Shown here: positions 1-8,580 of the stretch, piece by piece
Numbering within the stretch: the first letter of the stretch is position 1
How the letters are laid out: each line of letters starts with the position of its first letter
DNA from: JAENVT01 sp031373785
Lineage (GTDB): Bacteria; Actinomycetota; Acidimicrobiia; Acidimicrobiales; Ilumatobacteraceae
Assembly (NCBI GenBank): GCA_031373785.1
Contig: JANMNE010000183.1
Location: 1 to 64,000, forward strand
DNA length: 64,000 bases
Direction of reading: 5' to 3'
Notes under the pieces: model-generated
What the model was told of the DNA's origin: nothing
Seen by the model: only the letters and a program-made list of their open reading frames with translations
The model's database searches: none
Made by a program: the position numbers and the translations under genes

Positions 1-141
1 CAGCTGCCCTCGGGGGTTCTGTCGCGTCTGGGACCGGGGAAGTTGGGCGGCGCCGCGTCGAGGGGGGTACAGTCTTATCTGCCCGAGGACCCCGATAACC
101 CGTCCCAACGAACCGTCAGGGTCCTGGGCACAGGCGCCTAG
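1..141 (+). CDS. C-terminal end of an unidentified protein (gene enters from the left)
   Basis: Frame 1 is open from the first base and gives 46 residues ending ...DNPSQRTVRVLGTGA before a TAG at 139-141. Codon choice is GC-rich at third positions, as in real genes here, and the other frames are not convincing. Too little is present to assign a family. No terminator is obvious directly after it. This is a partial gene whose start lies outside the window. Confidence 0.45.
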   Translation, partial: QLPSGVLSRLGPGKLGGAASRGVQSYLPEDPDNPSQRTVRVLGTGA

Positions 142-482
142 CTAGCTTCCGGCGATCGAAGTCGTGGAACGAACTTCGTTCGAATCGAGTGAGAACTTGG
201 AAGCTATACCCGTTCGATCATCCCACGATCGGCCGCCCCCCAATGCGCAGATCGTTTGGCCCCGTCGAGTATCGCGATCTGCGCATCGTTTCAAGGTCGA
301 CTCTTCGGTGTCAACCTCGCCGTGCTTGGTGCGTTCAGCGGGGGCATCCTCGACTGAACGCACCCCTGGGCAGGGAGACCCGCGGCTCAAGTGGATCCGT
401 GCCTTACGACCGACAGTAGCCCCGGCTGTCAAGCGGATCGGTCGGAGCTTTGTCGCGTCGGTCACTCACCTACGCTTGCGCG
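142..482. other. 341-base stretch without a supportable gene
   Basis: Several overlapping frames are open on both strands, but none shows protein-like composition, a ribosome binding site or a recognisable motif. I see no tRNA, terminator or clear promoter. Confidence 0.4.
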
Positions 483-832
483 ATGGGTGCAAGCTTTCCT
501 CCTCCTCCTCCTCCTCCTCCTCCAACGAACACTGCGTACCAGTAGCAGCAGCCGCAGATCAGTCCGGTCGGTTGGGTCGGGATACTGGCCGGTCTCGTAG
601 GATTGGTCGGACTCAGCAAGGGCTCCCGTGGAAACGTGCGCATCGCCACGTTGCTTTCAGTGGGAGGCGCCGCAATGGCCGCCTACGAGTGGCAGAACGT
701 GTCCTCGCGGATCAAGAATCTCGGACAGAACGAGTTTGCTCGCGCCTCTGTCGGATTGGCATTTGGGTAATGCTGGCGGGATTCGCCGTGTCGGCAGTCT
801 GCCTGGGAGTCTCAATTCCAGAGAAGCAGTAG
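483..832 (+). pseudogene. Broken gene for a small proline-rich membrane protein
   Basis: Reading from ATG 483 gives MGASF, a run of nine prolines (the CCT repeat at about 498-524), then TNTAYQ and an in-frame TAG at 543-545. The same frame then continues with a clear hydrophobic segment (VGWVGILAGLVGLVGL), a short soluble stretch ending RIKNLGQNEFARASVGLAFG, and a second stop at about 774. One frame over, a second membrane helix (VMLAGFAVSAVCLGVSIPEKQ) ends at TAG 830-832. The layout of a proline-rich cytosolic tail plus two helices is typical of small actinobacterial membrane proteins, but this copy carries one nonsense codon and one frameshift. The reconstruction is inferred from sequence continuity; a base-calling error cannot be excluded for the frameshift. 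Confidence 0.5.
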
Positions 833-836
833 TCGA

Positions 837-985
837 TCACCCGACGATCGCCTGTAGCTCGTTGAGCACCTTGCGCACGTTGGCCCACGACGCCGGCAGA
901 TCGGCGAGCACGGCGGCGATGCGGGACCCCGCTCGCGGAGTATGGTCAACGACGGTCGACACCCCGACCGCTAGCAAGCCCAAAC
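837..985 (-). pseudogene. Possible C-terminal remnant of an unidentified protein
   Basis: The minus strand reads ...RIAAVLADLPASWANVRKVLNELQAIVG before a stop at 837-839. This stretch looks like a helical soluble C-terminus, but the same frame upstream of about 985 does not look like protein. It ends 4 bases from the broken membrane gene on the other strand. I do not recognise the family and treat it as debris. Confidence 0.22.
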
Positions 986-1069
986 ACGGACCCGTCCCAT
1001 CTCGCGATCGGGGTATCTTCCCTTGGCCGGAACGGTACACCCGCCTGTCAATGGGCGGAACCAGGAACA

Positions 1070-1098
1070 GCACCGCGGGGGGACGGTTCCCGCGGTGC
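1070..1098. terminator. Strong stem-loop
   Basis: GCACCGCGGG (1070-1079) pairs perfectly with CCCGCGGTGC (1089-1098) across a 9-base loop. There is no T-run, so it would be an actinobacterial-type terminator at best. A weaker inverted repeat lies just upstream (about 1041-1058). Confidence 0.4.
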
Positions 1099-1317
1099 GC
1101 CACTCGGCGCAACGTGCGTCGCGCTGGTGAAGCTGGCGATGGGAGTGTCGAGGTTCGCTCGACACAGCGTCCACCGCCGGATCTGGCGACAGTGTGGTCT
1201 CCTCGGTTCACCGGGTCAATTGCCCAAACGCCTTAGATCGCGCATCGCCCGCCCCACACTGACGTAGGCCCGGAGGCAAGCGCGAACCGCTACCTACCCC
1301 TGACTGATGTCACGCTT

Positions 1318-1451
1318 CTAGGGCTCGATGAGCTTGACCTCGCACGGAGTCGAGCTGAGCACCTGACCGTCAACCGAGAGGTCTACCTTGATCGATCCAG
1401 CGACTTCTACTACGACACTGAACTGCTTGGCGAAGGGAACCAGCCGAGAGG
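1318..1451 (-). pseudogene. C-terminal fragment of a gene cut by repeat copy A
   Basis: On the minus strand, the sequence leaving repeat copy A reads TSRLVPFAKQFSVVVEVAG followed by SIKVDLSVDGQVLSSTPCEVKLIEP and stops at 1318-1320. It alternates hydrophobic and polar residues like beta strands and has normal coding bias. Upstream of 1452 the DNA is tRNA-Ala sequence, so the 5' part of the gene is missing. It looks truncated at the repeat junction. No family is recognised. Confidence 0.4.
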
Positions 1452-1493
1452 TGGCATGGAAGGGGTCAGGGGTTCAATTCCCCTCAGCTCCAC
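1452..1493 (+). repeat. tRNA-Ala(GGC) 3' half, copy A (probable attachment-site scar)
   Basis: TGGCATGGAAGGGGTC followed by T-arm AGGGG-TTCAATT-CCCCT and acceptor strand CAGCTCC-AC matches an alanine tRNA from its GGC anticodon loop to the discriminator base. The 5' half (acceptor strand, D-arm, 5' anticodon stem) is absent; the upstream DNA belongs to a truncated gene. Identity starting in the anticodon loop and running to the 3' end is the classical footprint of a tyrosine-recombinase attachment site. No integrase gene is in the window. Confidence 0.7.
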
Positions 1494-1730
1494 GTTTACC
1501 AGGAGTAGCTGTCGAGCCGTTCCTCCAGCCCAAACGTTGACCGCGCCTCGTAGGTGATCGTCGCCTGCAGGCGGCGACGACGCAGTGCTGCGGGCGATCC
1601 AAGTCGTACCAGCATCCGCGTGGACGCGAAAGAGATACGGACTTTGTACCCGGTTATCAGTTCCCACTCGGGCGCACGATGTAGGGCGCTGAGCCCACGC
1701 ACCTCGCTGGCTCACGCCACAGGGAGACAA

Positions 1731-2684
1731 ATGATCATTACCACCAAGAAGATGCGCTGCCTCGCTCTCGCCACCAGTCTCGCGATTGGGATCACGATGA
1801 GCGCTCTGACCACTGCAAACGCGGCTCCGCCTGCAGTTGTCGTGTACGACTCGATCGGCTCTGCTGTTCCGGGAAACGTGCCGAGCCAGCCATTCCAAGC
1901 GCAACAAACCAGTGAGTTCGGCGACCGAGTCGTCCTGGCGGCCGGCCCCCGAAACCTCACCTCGGTTACCGTCTTGATGTCGAGTTGGGGCTGCCAACGC
2001 GGTAGTTGGAACCTGGGCGATTGTCTCACCGCCCCCGCCGCCACGTTTAGTCATCCGCTGACGTTGACGATCTACAACCCACCGTCGGTCGGTCTCGGGG
2101 TCGGCACAACGATCGTCTCCAGCACACAGACATTCAACATTCCGTTCCGACCGAGCGCCGACTCCAGATGCATCGGTGCCGACGCTGGCAAGTGGTCTGA
2201 CGGCACGACCTGCTTCAACGGGTTCGCTACCCCGGTCACCTTCACGTTTGACGGCTCCGTTGTCCTACCGAACGACGTGATCTGGGGTATCTCGTTCAAC
2301 ACCAGTGGCTTTGGTGCGAGTCCGCTCGGATACGGTACAGCATGTGCAACGGCGCTTGAGGGCTGCGGCTATGACGCGTTGAATGTGGGATTGTCCGGGG
2401 CCGCTACGGCGATCGTCGGGACCGATCTCGCCTCAAATGGCGTGTATTGGGACACGGACACCGCCAGCCTCTACTGCGATGGCGGGACGGCCGGAGTTGG
2501 GACCTTCCGGAGTGACGGACCTTGCTGGACGGGGTTCCGTCCGACGGCGAGTATCGCGACCAGCGATCCGACGGTCGGTCCGCCAACCAATAGGGATCAG
2601 TGCAAGAAGGATGGTTGGAAGACCTTCAACAACCCAGCCTTCAAGAACCAGGGCGACTGCGTTTCCTTCAGCAACCACAGCTAG
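1731..2684 (+). CDS. Secreted protein of unknown function with C-terminal DQCK...GDCVSF tail
   Basis: 317 residues. The start at ATG 1731 is preceded by AGGGAGA and gives a clean Sec signal peptide (MIITTKKMRC, hydrophobic core, cleavage near TANA-AP), whereas the frame upstream is not protein-like. The mature part is rich in G, T and S and probably beta-stranded, with paired cysteines (SWGC...GDC, SRC...TTC, TAC...EGC, LYC...GPC), so it is a disulfide-stabilised extracellular protein. The last 30 residues (DQCKKDGW...FKNQGDCVSF) match a short tail that recurs at the end of many actinobacterial secreted proteins; its role is not known to me. A terminator follows at 2727. It sits alone between repeat copies A and B. 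Confidence 0.8.
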   Translation: MIITTKKMRCLALATSLAIGITMSALTTANAAPPAVVVYDSIGSAVPGNVPSQPFQAQQTSEFGDRVVLAAGPRNLTSVTVLMSSWGCQRGSWNLGDCLTAPAATFSHPLTLTIYNPPSVGLGVGTTIVSSTQTFNIPFRPSADSRCIGADAGKWSDGTTCFNGFATPVTFTFDGSVVLPNDVIWGISFNTSGFGASPLGYGTACATALEGCGYDALNVGLSGAATAIVGTDLASNGVYWDTDTASLYCDGGTAGVGTFRSDGPCWTGFRPTASIATSDPTVGPPTNRDQCKKDGWKTFNNPAFKNQGDCVSFSNHS

Positions 2685-2726
2685 AGCCGAGCGTCTCGGC
2701 GACCAAGTGTCGCTGAGAGGATTCAG

Positions 2727-2757
2727 AAAGAGCGGCAGCTGCAGACTGCCGCGCTTT
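2727..2757 (+). terminator. Terminator of the secreted-protein gene
   Basis: AAAGAGCGGCAG (2727-2738) pairs with CTGCCGCGCTTT (2746-2757), with one A-G mismatch, 7-base loop, 43 bases after the stop codon. Confidence 0.65.
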
Positions 2758-2810
2758 CGTGTCTGGGATTCCCTAGCGCCGATCCGAGAGGCAGCCACCC
2801 CTCCAACGAG

Positions 2811-2911
2811 GTGTAACTACACTCTTTCGCGTTGGGGCTTGCCCATGGCATGGAAGGGGTCAGGGGCTCAATTCCCCTCAGCTCCGCGAAACCCTTAGGG
2901 CGTAAGGGTTT
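2811..2911 (+). repeat. tRNA-Ala(GGC)-derived repeat, copy B, with left flank and terminator hairpin
   Basis: Begins with the perfect palindrome GTGTAACTACAC (2811-2822), then GCGTTGGGGCTTGC, then the tRNA-Ala 3' half from CCATGGCATGG (2843) to CAGCTCC (2885), then a 9-bp hairpin AAACCCTTA/TAAGGGTTT (2889-2911) that looks like a tRNA terminator. One T-arm loop base differs from copy A (CTCAATT). Left flank and palindrome are shared with copies C and D and the hairpin with copy C; copy A lacks both. Confidence 0.7.
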
Positions 2912-3193
2912 CCTAGCTCCAATACATCGTCAAGATTGCACTCTGGATAGGTCTCGCTCGCGCTGTGCAGAACCGGCTTCGTGCGACTACCTCATCATCG
3001 ACGTGACGTGCTTACCGCTGTCGCCCATACAGTTGTCGCTCGAAATGATCGCTTGACGCTGGGGTCTCTTGGGGCGACTATTGACTCAATCGTCAGTTGG
3101 CGGCCAAGCGAATCGGCCGGGCGTCTCAAAACGGGGCGTCGGCTGTTCACGTCGCCGGGGCCGCCGCGTTTGAGAGACACGGGGCGGCAGGTT

Positions 3194-4567
3194 ATGTACA
3201 GATTCTTCCGATTGGTGATCACGCTGATGTTGCTCGGGTGGATGGCGTTGCTCCCTCCAACGGCGAGAGCTGCGACGGCGTTCTCGAATACGCCGTTGAT
3301 CGCGACGTTCAGCCCGCCGCCTGGTCTGACGACCTCGCCGACCGCGAACTCCACCGGCAATAGCGAGCCGGCGATCGCGTTCGGGTCTGATGGTTCGATG
3401 GCCGTTGACGGACTCGGATGGCTCCCGTTCCAGGTCAACCTGTGGAAAGGGTCGTTTGGATCGACGCCGAGCTACTTCGGCGGCATGGATACCAGTCTCC
3501 CGATCCATGGCGCCGGCCGTGTGAACGTCGGTGATGGCGATGCCGACGTCGAGATCACGGCTGCTGGCACCACGCTGCTGGCCGATCTCGACATCATCTT
3601 TGGCCCCAAGGGTAAGTTCTCCCAGCTTGGTGTCTCGGTGACCCGATGCCCCGCGGGAGCGAGCGGTCCAGCGGACTGCACGACGTCGATCCTCGACCAA
3701 GCCGGCGCGGACCGTGAATGGATGACGTCGTATGGCAGCACGGTGTGGGTCGCCTACCACGATGCTCGCAACAGCTCCATCATCCGCGTCAAGAAATCAA
3801 CCGACGACGGCCAGACGTGGCATTCCAGCGGCTCGCCACTCACGGGCCTCGGCACCGTCACCGGTGGCTCGACGTTCAACAACTCGCTCGGTCCGATCGT
3901 GGCCGATCCGACGACGGGTTTCGTGTTCGAGAGTTTCGCTGGTGGCGAACCGCAGACGAAGTGCTGCAGCGCCAACTTCAACAACATCTACGTCTCCCGC
4001 TCGATAGACGGTGGCGCCCATTACACGACGAGCCTCGTGTTTCACGCCCAGGCGTTCATCGCCCTCAACAACTTCTGGCCATCGCTAACGGTAGATCCGC
4101 TCACTGGCGGCGTTTGGACATCGTGGACGGACCTCCACGGAATGTGGGTGTCCTCGTCGACAGATCACGGTTCCACCTGGTCGACGCCGACCCTTGTCTC
4201 GAGCATTCAGACCACTGTGATGCCCTGGATCGCGGCCCGCGGCGGGAAGGTAGACGTCGTCTACTACGGAAGCACAGCGTCATCGACCGACGACCCAAGC
4301 GCCGTGTGGAACGTCTTTGACTCGGTGTTCTCGGGCGGGACATGGACCGTGAAACAAGTGAGCAACACACCCAACCGGGTGGGTCGGGTCTGCCTCGATG
4401 GATCCGCTTGCGCCGCCGACCGGGAACTTCTCGACCTCTTCGAAGTGGCCGAGGATCCGATCAGCGGCAAAGCGGCCATTATTTACACCGACACAACCAA
4501 GAACACCTGGACGGCGAACGGCGTCACCCACCAACTCCCGGAAATCGTCCTCGCCTTCGAGAACTAA
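3194..4567 (+). CDS. Secreted sialidase-fold (BNR/Asp-box) protein
   Basis: 457 residues from ATG 3194, which follows GGCAGG and opens a signal peptide (MYRFFRLVITLMLLGWM, cleavage near ARA-AT). Three Asp-box-like motifs (STDDGQTWHSS, SIDGGAHYTTS, STDHGSTWSTP) are spaced as in six-bladed sialidase-fold propellers. A DREW motif lies between. The fold is supported, but catalytic sialidase residues (Arg triad, Tyr/Glu pair) cannot be confirmed by eye, so a non-enzymatic exo-protein is equally possible. A terminator-like stem-loop lies downstream at 4640. Codon use is like the neighbours. Confidence 0.75.
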   Translation: MYRFFRLVITLMLLGWMALLPPTARAATAFSNTPLIATFSPPPGLTTSPTANSTGNSEPAIAFGSDGSMAVDGLGWLPFQVNLWKGSFGSTPSYFGGMDTSLPIHGAGRVNVGDGDADVEITAAGTTLLADLDIIFGPKGKFSQLGVSVTRCPAGASGPADCTTSILDQAGADREWMTSYGSTVWVAYHDARNSSIIRVKKSTDDGQTWHSSGSPLTGLGTVTGGSTFNNSLGPIVADPTTGFVFESFAGGEPQTKCCSANFNNIYVSRSIDGGAHYTTSLVFHAQAFIALNNFWPSLTVDPLTGGVWTSWTDLHGMWVSSSTDHGSTWSTPTLVSSIQTTVMPWIAARGGKVDVVYYGSTASSTDDPSAVWNVFDSVFSGGTWTVKQVSNTPNRVGRVCLDGSACAADRELLDLFEVAEDPISGKAAIIYTDTTKNTWTANGVTHQLPEIVLAFEN

Positions 4568-4639
4568 TACGTCATCGACGACCTGCATGGTCAAGTGATT
4601 GGCGGGGTCCGAAAATTACCAGCGAATGCGGTGTTATTG

Positions 4640-4663
4640 GCGGTGGCCTGATCATGCCACCGC
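4640..4663 (+). terminator. Stem-loop after the sialidase-fold gene
   Basis: GCGGTGGC (4640-4647) pairs perfectly with GCCACCGC (4656-4663) over an 8-base loop, 72 bases after the stop; no T-tract. Confidence 0.5.
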
Positions 4664-4809
4664 TCGCCGACCCTGTATCCGGGCTCTGGTGATCGCATCG
4701 ACTCCGCGCGGTCGACGCGAATACGTCATCTGGACGATGTGAGATTCGCCACTCAACACGGATGCTTGCCGCACCGGAGGAACCTCCTTCGCGTAGACAG
4801 GAGATCATC

Positions 4810-5301
4810 ATGAGTGGGCGGTTGCAGCTTCGAAGAGCGGTAGGAATTCTTGCGGCAGGATTGACCATTTCTGTCGTAGCCGGGGCGGCCACTTCCGGCG
4901 TCGCGTCCGCGCAGCCCCCCGAGGTCACACCTCCTTTGGGGACGTACAGCTTCTTCATCGAAAACGATCAGAGCCCTTGTGGCAGGTTTCAAGTCGACGT
5001 CGTCGATGGTGAGCGATACACGACGTTCTTCGCGAAGAACGGCTCGGTCCGAGTGACCGGAGTGAACGGCTCGTTGCGAATGCACGTGACTTCCGTCGCG
5101 TCCGGCAAGTCGATCGACCTGAATGTCCCCGGCCCGGCAAAGATCTTCCCCAGCGGCGATGCAGTGTTCACCGGTGCGATGTTCCTGTTCGGACCACACA
5201 CGTTCGCATTCATCCACGGTCGGGCATTCCTTCCTGGCCTCGATGTCGACCAGGCCGTCGTGAGCGGCAAGCGCGTCGACCTCTGCCCGCTACTGGCGTG
5301 A
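4810..5301 (+). CDS. Small secreted protein of unknown function
   Basis: 163 residues. ATG 4810 has AGGAGA six bases upstream and starts a twin-arginine-free Sec signal peptide (MSGRLQLRRAVGILAAGLT..., cleavage near ASA-QP). The mature part has two cysteines (SPCGRF and the terminal DLCPLLA) and alternating beta-like segments; no catalytic motif is visible. It resembles in size and layout the secreted protein at 32539, though sequences are not obviously related. A perfect 12-bp stem-loop follows at 5312. Confidence 0.7.
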   Translation: MSGRLQLRRAVGILAAGLTISVVAGAATSGVASAQPPEVTPPLGTYSFFIENDQSPCGRFQVDVVDGERYTTFFAKNGSVRVTGVNGSLRMHVTSVASGKSIDLNVPGPAKIFPSGDAVFTGAMFLFGPHTFAFIHGRAFLPGLDVDQAVVSGKRVDLCPLLA

Positions 5302-5311
5302 ACGGCACCGA

Positions 5312-5345
5312 CCTACGTCTCGACCCCTTCGGATCGAGACGTAGG
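5312..5345 (+). terminator. Perfect 12-bp stem-loop between the secreted gene and the LuxR gene
   Basis: CCTACGTCTCGA (5312-5323) pairs with TCGAGACGTAGG (5334-5345) over a 10-base loop. It begins 10 bases after one stop codon and ends 9 bases before the likely ATG (5355) of the next gene, so it may both terminate upstream transcription and occlude or shape the leader of the regulator. Confidence 0.6.
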
Positions 5346-5354
5346 CTTCGGCAC

Positions 5355-8126
5355 ATGCACTTGGCGGCGCGGCCATTTGTCGGGCGAGACAGCGACGTCA
5401 GACGATTCCACTGTGCGGTCGACGCGGGGGTGCGTCTGGTCGTAGTCGAAGGAGAAGCAGGCATCGGCAAGACGCGCATGTTGGACGAAGCTGTTCCCGG
5501 CCTTTCGAGCACACCAGTGATCATGCGGGGCACAGCCGACCGCGACGACCCGCGTCCGCTCGGTCCGCTGGCGGAAGCCCTCGACCGACACGTCGCTGCG
5601 TGGACAGCCTTGCCAGATGGGCTCCGTCGCCATCGAGACGTGATTGGATCGTTGTTCGGGCGAGCACGAGTGGGTGGCTGGACTGATCGAGAGTTCGGGT
5701 CGGCAGAGCTCTGCGACGGCGTGGTCGCCACGGTGGCACAGATCCTCACCCGCACTCGCGGGCTGCTTGTCCTTGATGACTTGCACTGGAGCGACGCTGA
5801 TCTTTTTGCCGCCGTCCGGCGCATCGTGTGCAGTGAGCTGCCCTGTTCAGTTGTTATCACGCGGCGGAACGATGACGATGCGTCCGCATTCTCCGATCTG
5901 CTCGACAATGTGACACGCCGAGTGACCGTCGAGAGGCTGGATCTCGGACCACTCGGTGTCGAGGATGTGCGTCGGCTGCTGCATGCCTCGATCGGTGTGG
6001 CCGCCACTGCGATGGCCGACGACGTTCATGATCGAACCGGCGGTCATCCGCTCCTGCTGCATCAGCTCATCGACACTGGTCAGCTCGGCGGCGAACCATC
6101 GATTTCTGCCCTGCCCAGCACCATCGCGGAGTCTGTTCGCCGTCGCCTCGCCCGCCTCGACGAGTCGACTCGGTCTGTCCTGCACGCGGCGGCGGTGCTT
6201 GGCCCGTCGAACACGTTCGACGAATTGTCTGCGTTCACGGATCTCGCCGAGAGCCGCCAGGTTGCCGCACTTCGCAAGCTGTGCGACGCGCAGTTGCTGG
6301 TCGAGTCCACGCCCGACTGCTTCACGTTCGTGCACGCACTCACCCGCGAAGTCGTCGAGAGCGCCCTGCTGTCGCGTGAGTGCGTTGCCCTGCACCGACG
6401 CGCTCTCGAAGTGGCGCCCGACGACACACCTCCGGTCAAGATCCTGCGACATGCGATTCTGGCGGGCGACGCTGCGCAGACCTTGGAAGCCGCCCGGAAA
6501 GGAGCCACGGTCGCGGTCGCTGGCGGTCGCCCGGCGATGGCGGAGCGAATGGCTACCGCGGGCCTGCAGGTCGACTCGGGTGACGTCTCGCTGAACTCGG
6601 TCGTCGCTCGGGCGGCATGGCAACTGGGCCGACCGGACCAGGCTCGCGAGGCTGCTGAGCAGACGCTGTTGCTCGCCCCCGAGATCGATGTCGCGTTGCG
6701 CGCGGACATGCATCGACTGCTTGCCCGTCTTGCCAGGGATGCCGGCGACTTCGCGGTGCACCGCGTCCACGTCGACGCTGTGAAGGGTCTGCTGAAATCG
6801 GCTCGCGTTGATGATCGCTTGCGGATGCTCGATGTGCTGGCGGAGGTGACGATGCTCTCCAGCGACGACGATGCCACCGTCTGGGGCGAACAAGCCTCTG
6901 CAGCGTTCGAGGAGGTCGGAGTCGTTCCGGCCACGGTGCTCGTCAACCTGGGAGCAGCGTTGACCGATGTCCCGGGACGGCGTGAAGAAGGTCGGGCCAT
7001 GTTGCGCCGGGTCGTCGAGCTGGGCGAATCCGCGGGCGACTCCGTGCTGCAGAGCCGCGCGCTCAACAACCTGCTGTGCGAGGTGGTTTACACCCACGAC
7101 GACGATGCTCTCGCACTGGTCGACCGGCTCGAATCAATCATCTTCGGCGGCGGACTGGGCGCACAGTTCGGCGAGCAGATCGCCTTGTTCCGGGGACTGC
7201 TGGCCGAACGGGAGGGCAATCAGCAGGGAGCGCTCGATGCGCTCGGATGGTTGGGTCCGGGCGAGCCCGCCAGCTCGGGTTGTCTGGCCATCTTCGCTGC
7301 CGGCATCGAAGCTGGCAGAGGCCATGACGCGTCTGCACGTCAGCGGCTCGCCTCCATCAGGGCACGGATGGGAGGCCGGGTCGGCCACGCTCAAAGCGCG
7401 TGGATGCGAACAGTCGATGCTTCGTTGCGACTGCGCCGGGGTGAAGGCGACGCCGTCCGGATCGTGGAGGAACTCATGCACCCCGATGCTCGCCTGACTC
7501 GCTACATGCTCGACCATCTTGACCAGCTCGGGCAAGCTTTGCTTGCACTTGCTCACACGTCGAAGAACGCAGCCGATGCCGCCGTCGCCGAGTGGCGTGA
7601 TTGGGCTGCCGGCGATCCGGACGGAATGTCGATCTACCACCACCTTTGTGCAGTTGCAGCGGAACACGCAGCAGACCATGCGAATGCCCGCGACGGATAC
7701 CTTCGATCGCTGGAGGGCCTGCCACGTCGCGCCGCCACTGTGGTCGCCGACGCCCACCGCGGCATCGCCCGCTGTTGGAATGAGCTCGGTGACCGAAGCG
7801 AGGCGAGACGTTGGGCGACCTCAGCCGTCACAGCGGTCAGGGCGTGGCCAGGACCCGACCTCGACGAGTCGGTGCAGTTGCTGCGATCGCTCGGTGGGCG
7901 ACCTCCGAGATCAGGCCGAGATGTTCTGCTGAGCGATCGCGAACGTGAGGTGGCGGTCCAGGTCAGTCGCGGCCTGACGAACATCGAGATCGGTGCCGTG
8001 CTGTATATCTCGCCGCGCACAGTGAGCGTCCACGTCGGGCACATCCTCGACAAGCTTGGCGCCGTCAAGCGCGCCGAGATCGCCGCGTACGCCGTGCGCC
8101 AACACCTAGCGGCTGACGGCGCGTGA
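5355..8126 (+). CDS. Large ATP-binding LuxR-family regulator (LAL/STAND type)
   Basis: 923 residues from ATG 5355 (MHLAARPFVGRDSD); the frame extends to GTG 5298 but that start would place the 5312 stem-loop inside the gene. An AAA/STAND ATPase module comes first: Walker A GEAGIGKT (residues 33-40) and Walker B LLVLDDLHWSD. A long helical TPR-like middle follows, and a LuxR-type helix-turn-helix ends the protein (LSDREREVAVQVSRGLTN...PRTVSVHVGHILDKL). This is the large ATP-binding regulator architecture: ligand or protein sensing drives nucleotide-dependent oligomerisation and DNA binding. Target genes are not shown; the adjacent secreted proteins are candidates. No operon partner. Confidence 0.9.
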   Translation: MHLAARPFVGRDSDVRRFHCAVDAGVRLVVVEGEAGIGKTRMLDEAVPGLSSTPVIMRGTADRDDPRPLGPLAEALDRHVAAWTALPDGLRRHRDVIGSLFGRARVGGWTDREFGSAELCDGVVATVAQILTRTRGLLVLDDLHWSDADLFAAVRRIVCSELPCSVVITRRNDDDASAFSDLLDNVTRRVTVERLDLGPLGVEDVRRLLHASIGVAATAMADDVHDRTGGHPLLLHQLIDTGQLGGEPSISALPSTIAESVRRRLARLDESTRSVLHAAAVLGPSNTFDELSAFTDLAESRQVAALRKLCDAQLLVESTPDCFTFVHALTREVVESALLSRECVALHRRALEVAPDDTPPVKILRHAILAGDAAQTLEAARKGATVAVAGGRPAMAERMATAGLQVDSGDVSLNSVVARAAWQLGRPDQAREAAEQTLLLAPEIDVALRADMHRLLARLARDAGDFAVHRVHVDAVKGLLKSARVDDRLRMLDVLAEVTMLSSDDDATVWGEQASAAFEEVGVVPATVLVNLGAALTDVPGRREEGRAMLRRVVELGESAGDSVLQSRALNNLLCEVVYTHDDDALALVDRLESIIFGGGLGAQFGEQIALFRGLLAEREGNQQGALDALGWLGPGEPASSGCLAIFAAGIEAGRGHDASARQRLASIRARMGGRVGHAQSAWMRTVDASLRLRRGEGDAVRIVEELMHPDARLTRYMLDHLDQLGQALLALAHTSKNAADAAVAEWRDWAAGDPDGMSIYHHLCAVAAEHAADHANARDGYLRSLEGLPRRAATVVADAHRGIARCWNELGDRSEARRWATSAVTAVRAWPGPDLDESVQLLRSLGGRPPRSGRDVLLSDREREVAVQVSRGLTNIEIGAVLYISPRTVSVHVGHILDKLGAVKRAEIAAYAVRQHLAADGA

Positions 8127-8259
8127 CCGCCACCCGACGTCGAATCTCGGCCTGGTGATCGGCAACCTGTCCGACAAGGCCGCACAATGTCAACCGGCCC
8201 GAGCCTTGGCGCACCTTCCGGATCAGTGCAAGAAAAGGGAAGCGGAGCCCCCCGCCGGG

Positions 8260-8361
8260 GTGTAACTACACTTTCCCCCGTTGGGGCTTGCCCATGGCGT
8301 GGAAGGGGTCAGGGGTTCAATTCCCCTCAGCTCCACGAAACCCTTACGCCGTGAAGGGTTT
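8260..8361 (+). repeat. tRNA-Ala(GGC)-derived repeat, copy C, with left flank and terminator hairpin
   Basis: GTGTAACTACAC (8260-8271), then CGTTGGGGCTTGC, then tRNA 3' half to CAGCTCCAC (ends 8336), then hairpin AAACCCTT/AAGGGTTT (8338-8345, 8354-8361). The anticodon region reads CCATGGCGTGG, one base different from copies B and D. Same organisation as copy B. Confidence 0.7.
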
Positions 8362-8580
8362 TCTGGCTCCCGTACACCACTATTCCCTTGTTGTTGAGAA
8401 TGTTGTAGGTAAGGCGTCCGCCGGGATCGCGGACGGAGACGAACCCACGCCCGAATCGAAACCGTGGATCGACAGGCTCGCTCGCACAGCGTCACCGTTG
8501 GAGAAGTAGCGGGAATGTGCGAGTGCGATGATCTCTTCACGGTCGTACGGCCGATGCTGCTGATACCCGGTCGAGCGCAT
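8327..8580 (-). pseudogene. Frameshifted gene remnant running into repeat copy C
   Basis: Minus strand from about 8580 reads MRSTGYQQHRPYDREEIIAL and ALAHSRYFSNGDAVRASLSIHGFDSG; around 8450 a different frame carries on as RFGRGFVSVRDPGGRLTY, NILNNKGIVVYGSQ and ends at 8327-8329, inside the repeat. Both pieces look like real protein; joined they suggest one soluble domain with a frameshift. No family recognised. The 3' end has been replaced by repeat sequence. Confidence 0.35.

Noticed and set aside
498..524. Trinucleotide repeat as a stand-alone regulatory repeat
   Set aside because: It is explained by the proline run of the broken membrane-protein gene.
1452..1493. tmRNA (ssrA) 3' end
   Set aside because: The acceptor strand CAGCTCCAC fits tmRNA too, but the ATGGCATGGAAG anticodon-loop and stem and the variable region identify tRNA-Ala(GGC); no tag-peptide domain is present.
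1410..2054. Minus-strand ORF containing VELRGIEPLTPSMP
   Set aside because: This peptide is the translation of the antisense of tRNA-Ala sequence; similar spurious ORFs occur at 8223-8540 and 21689-21895. Not a protein.
2831..2885. Complete miniature tRNA (GGGGCT pairs with AGCTCC)
   Set aside because: The 5' GGGGCT can pair with the acceptor strand, but there is no D-arm and no 5' anticodon stem, so a functional tRNA is not credible; kept as a repeat.
5847..7097. Long minus-strand ORFs opposite the LuxR-ATPase gene
   Set aside because: High-GC shadow frames without motifs; plus-strand gene is certain.
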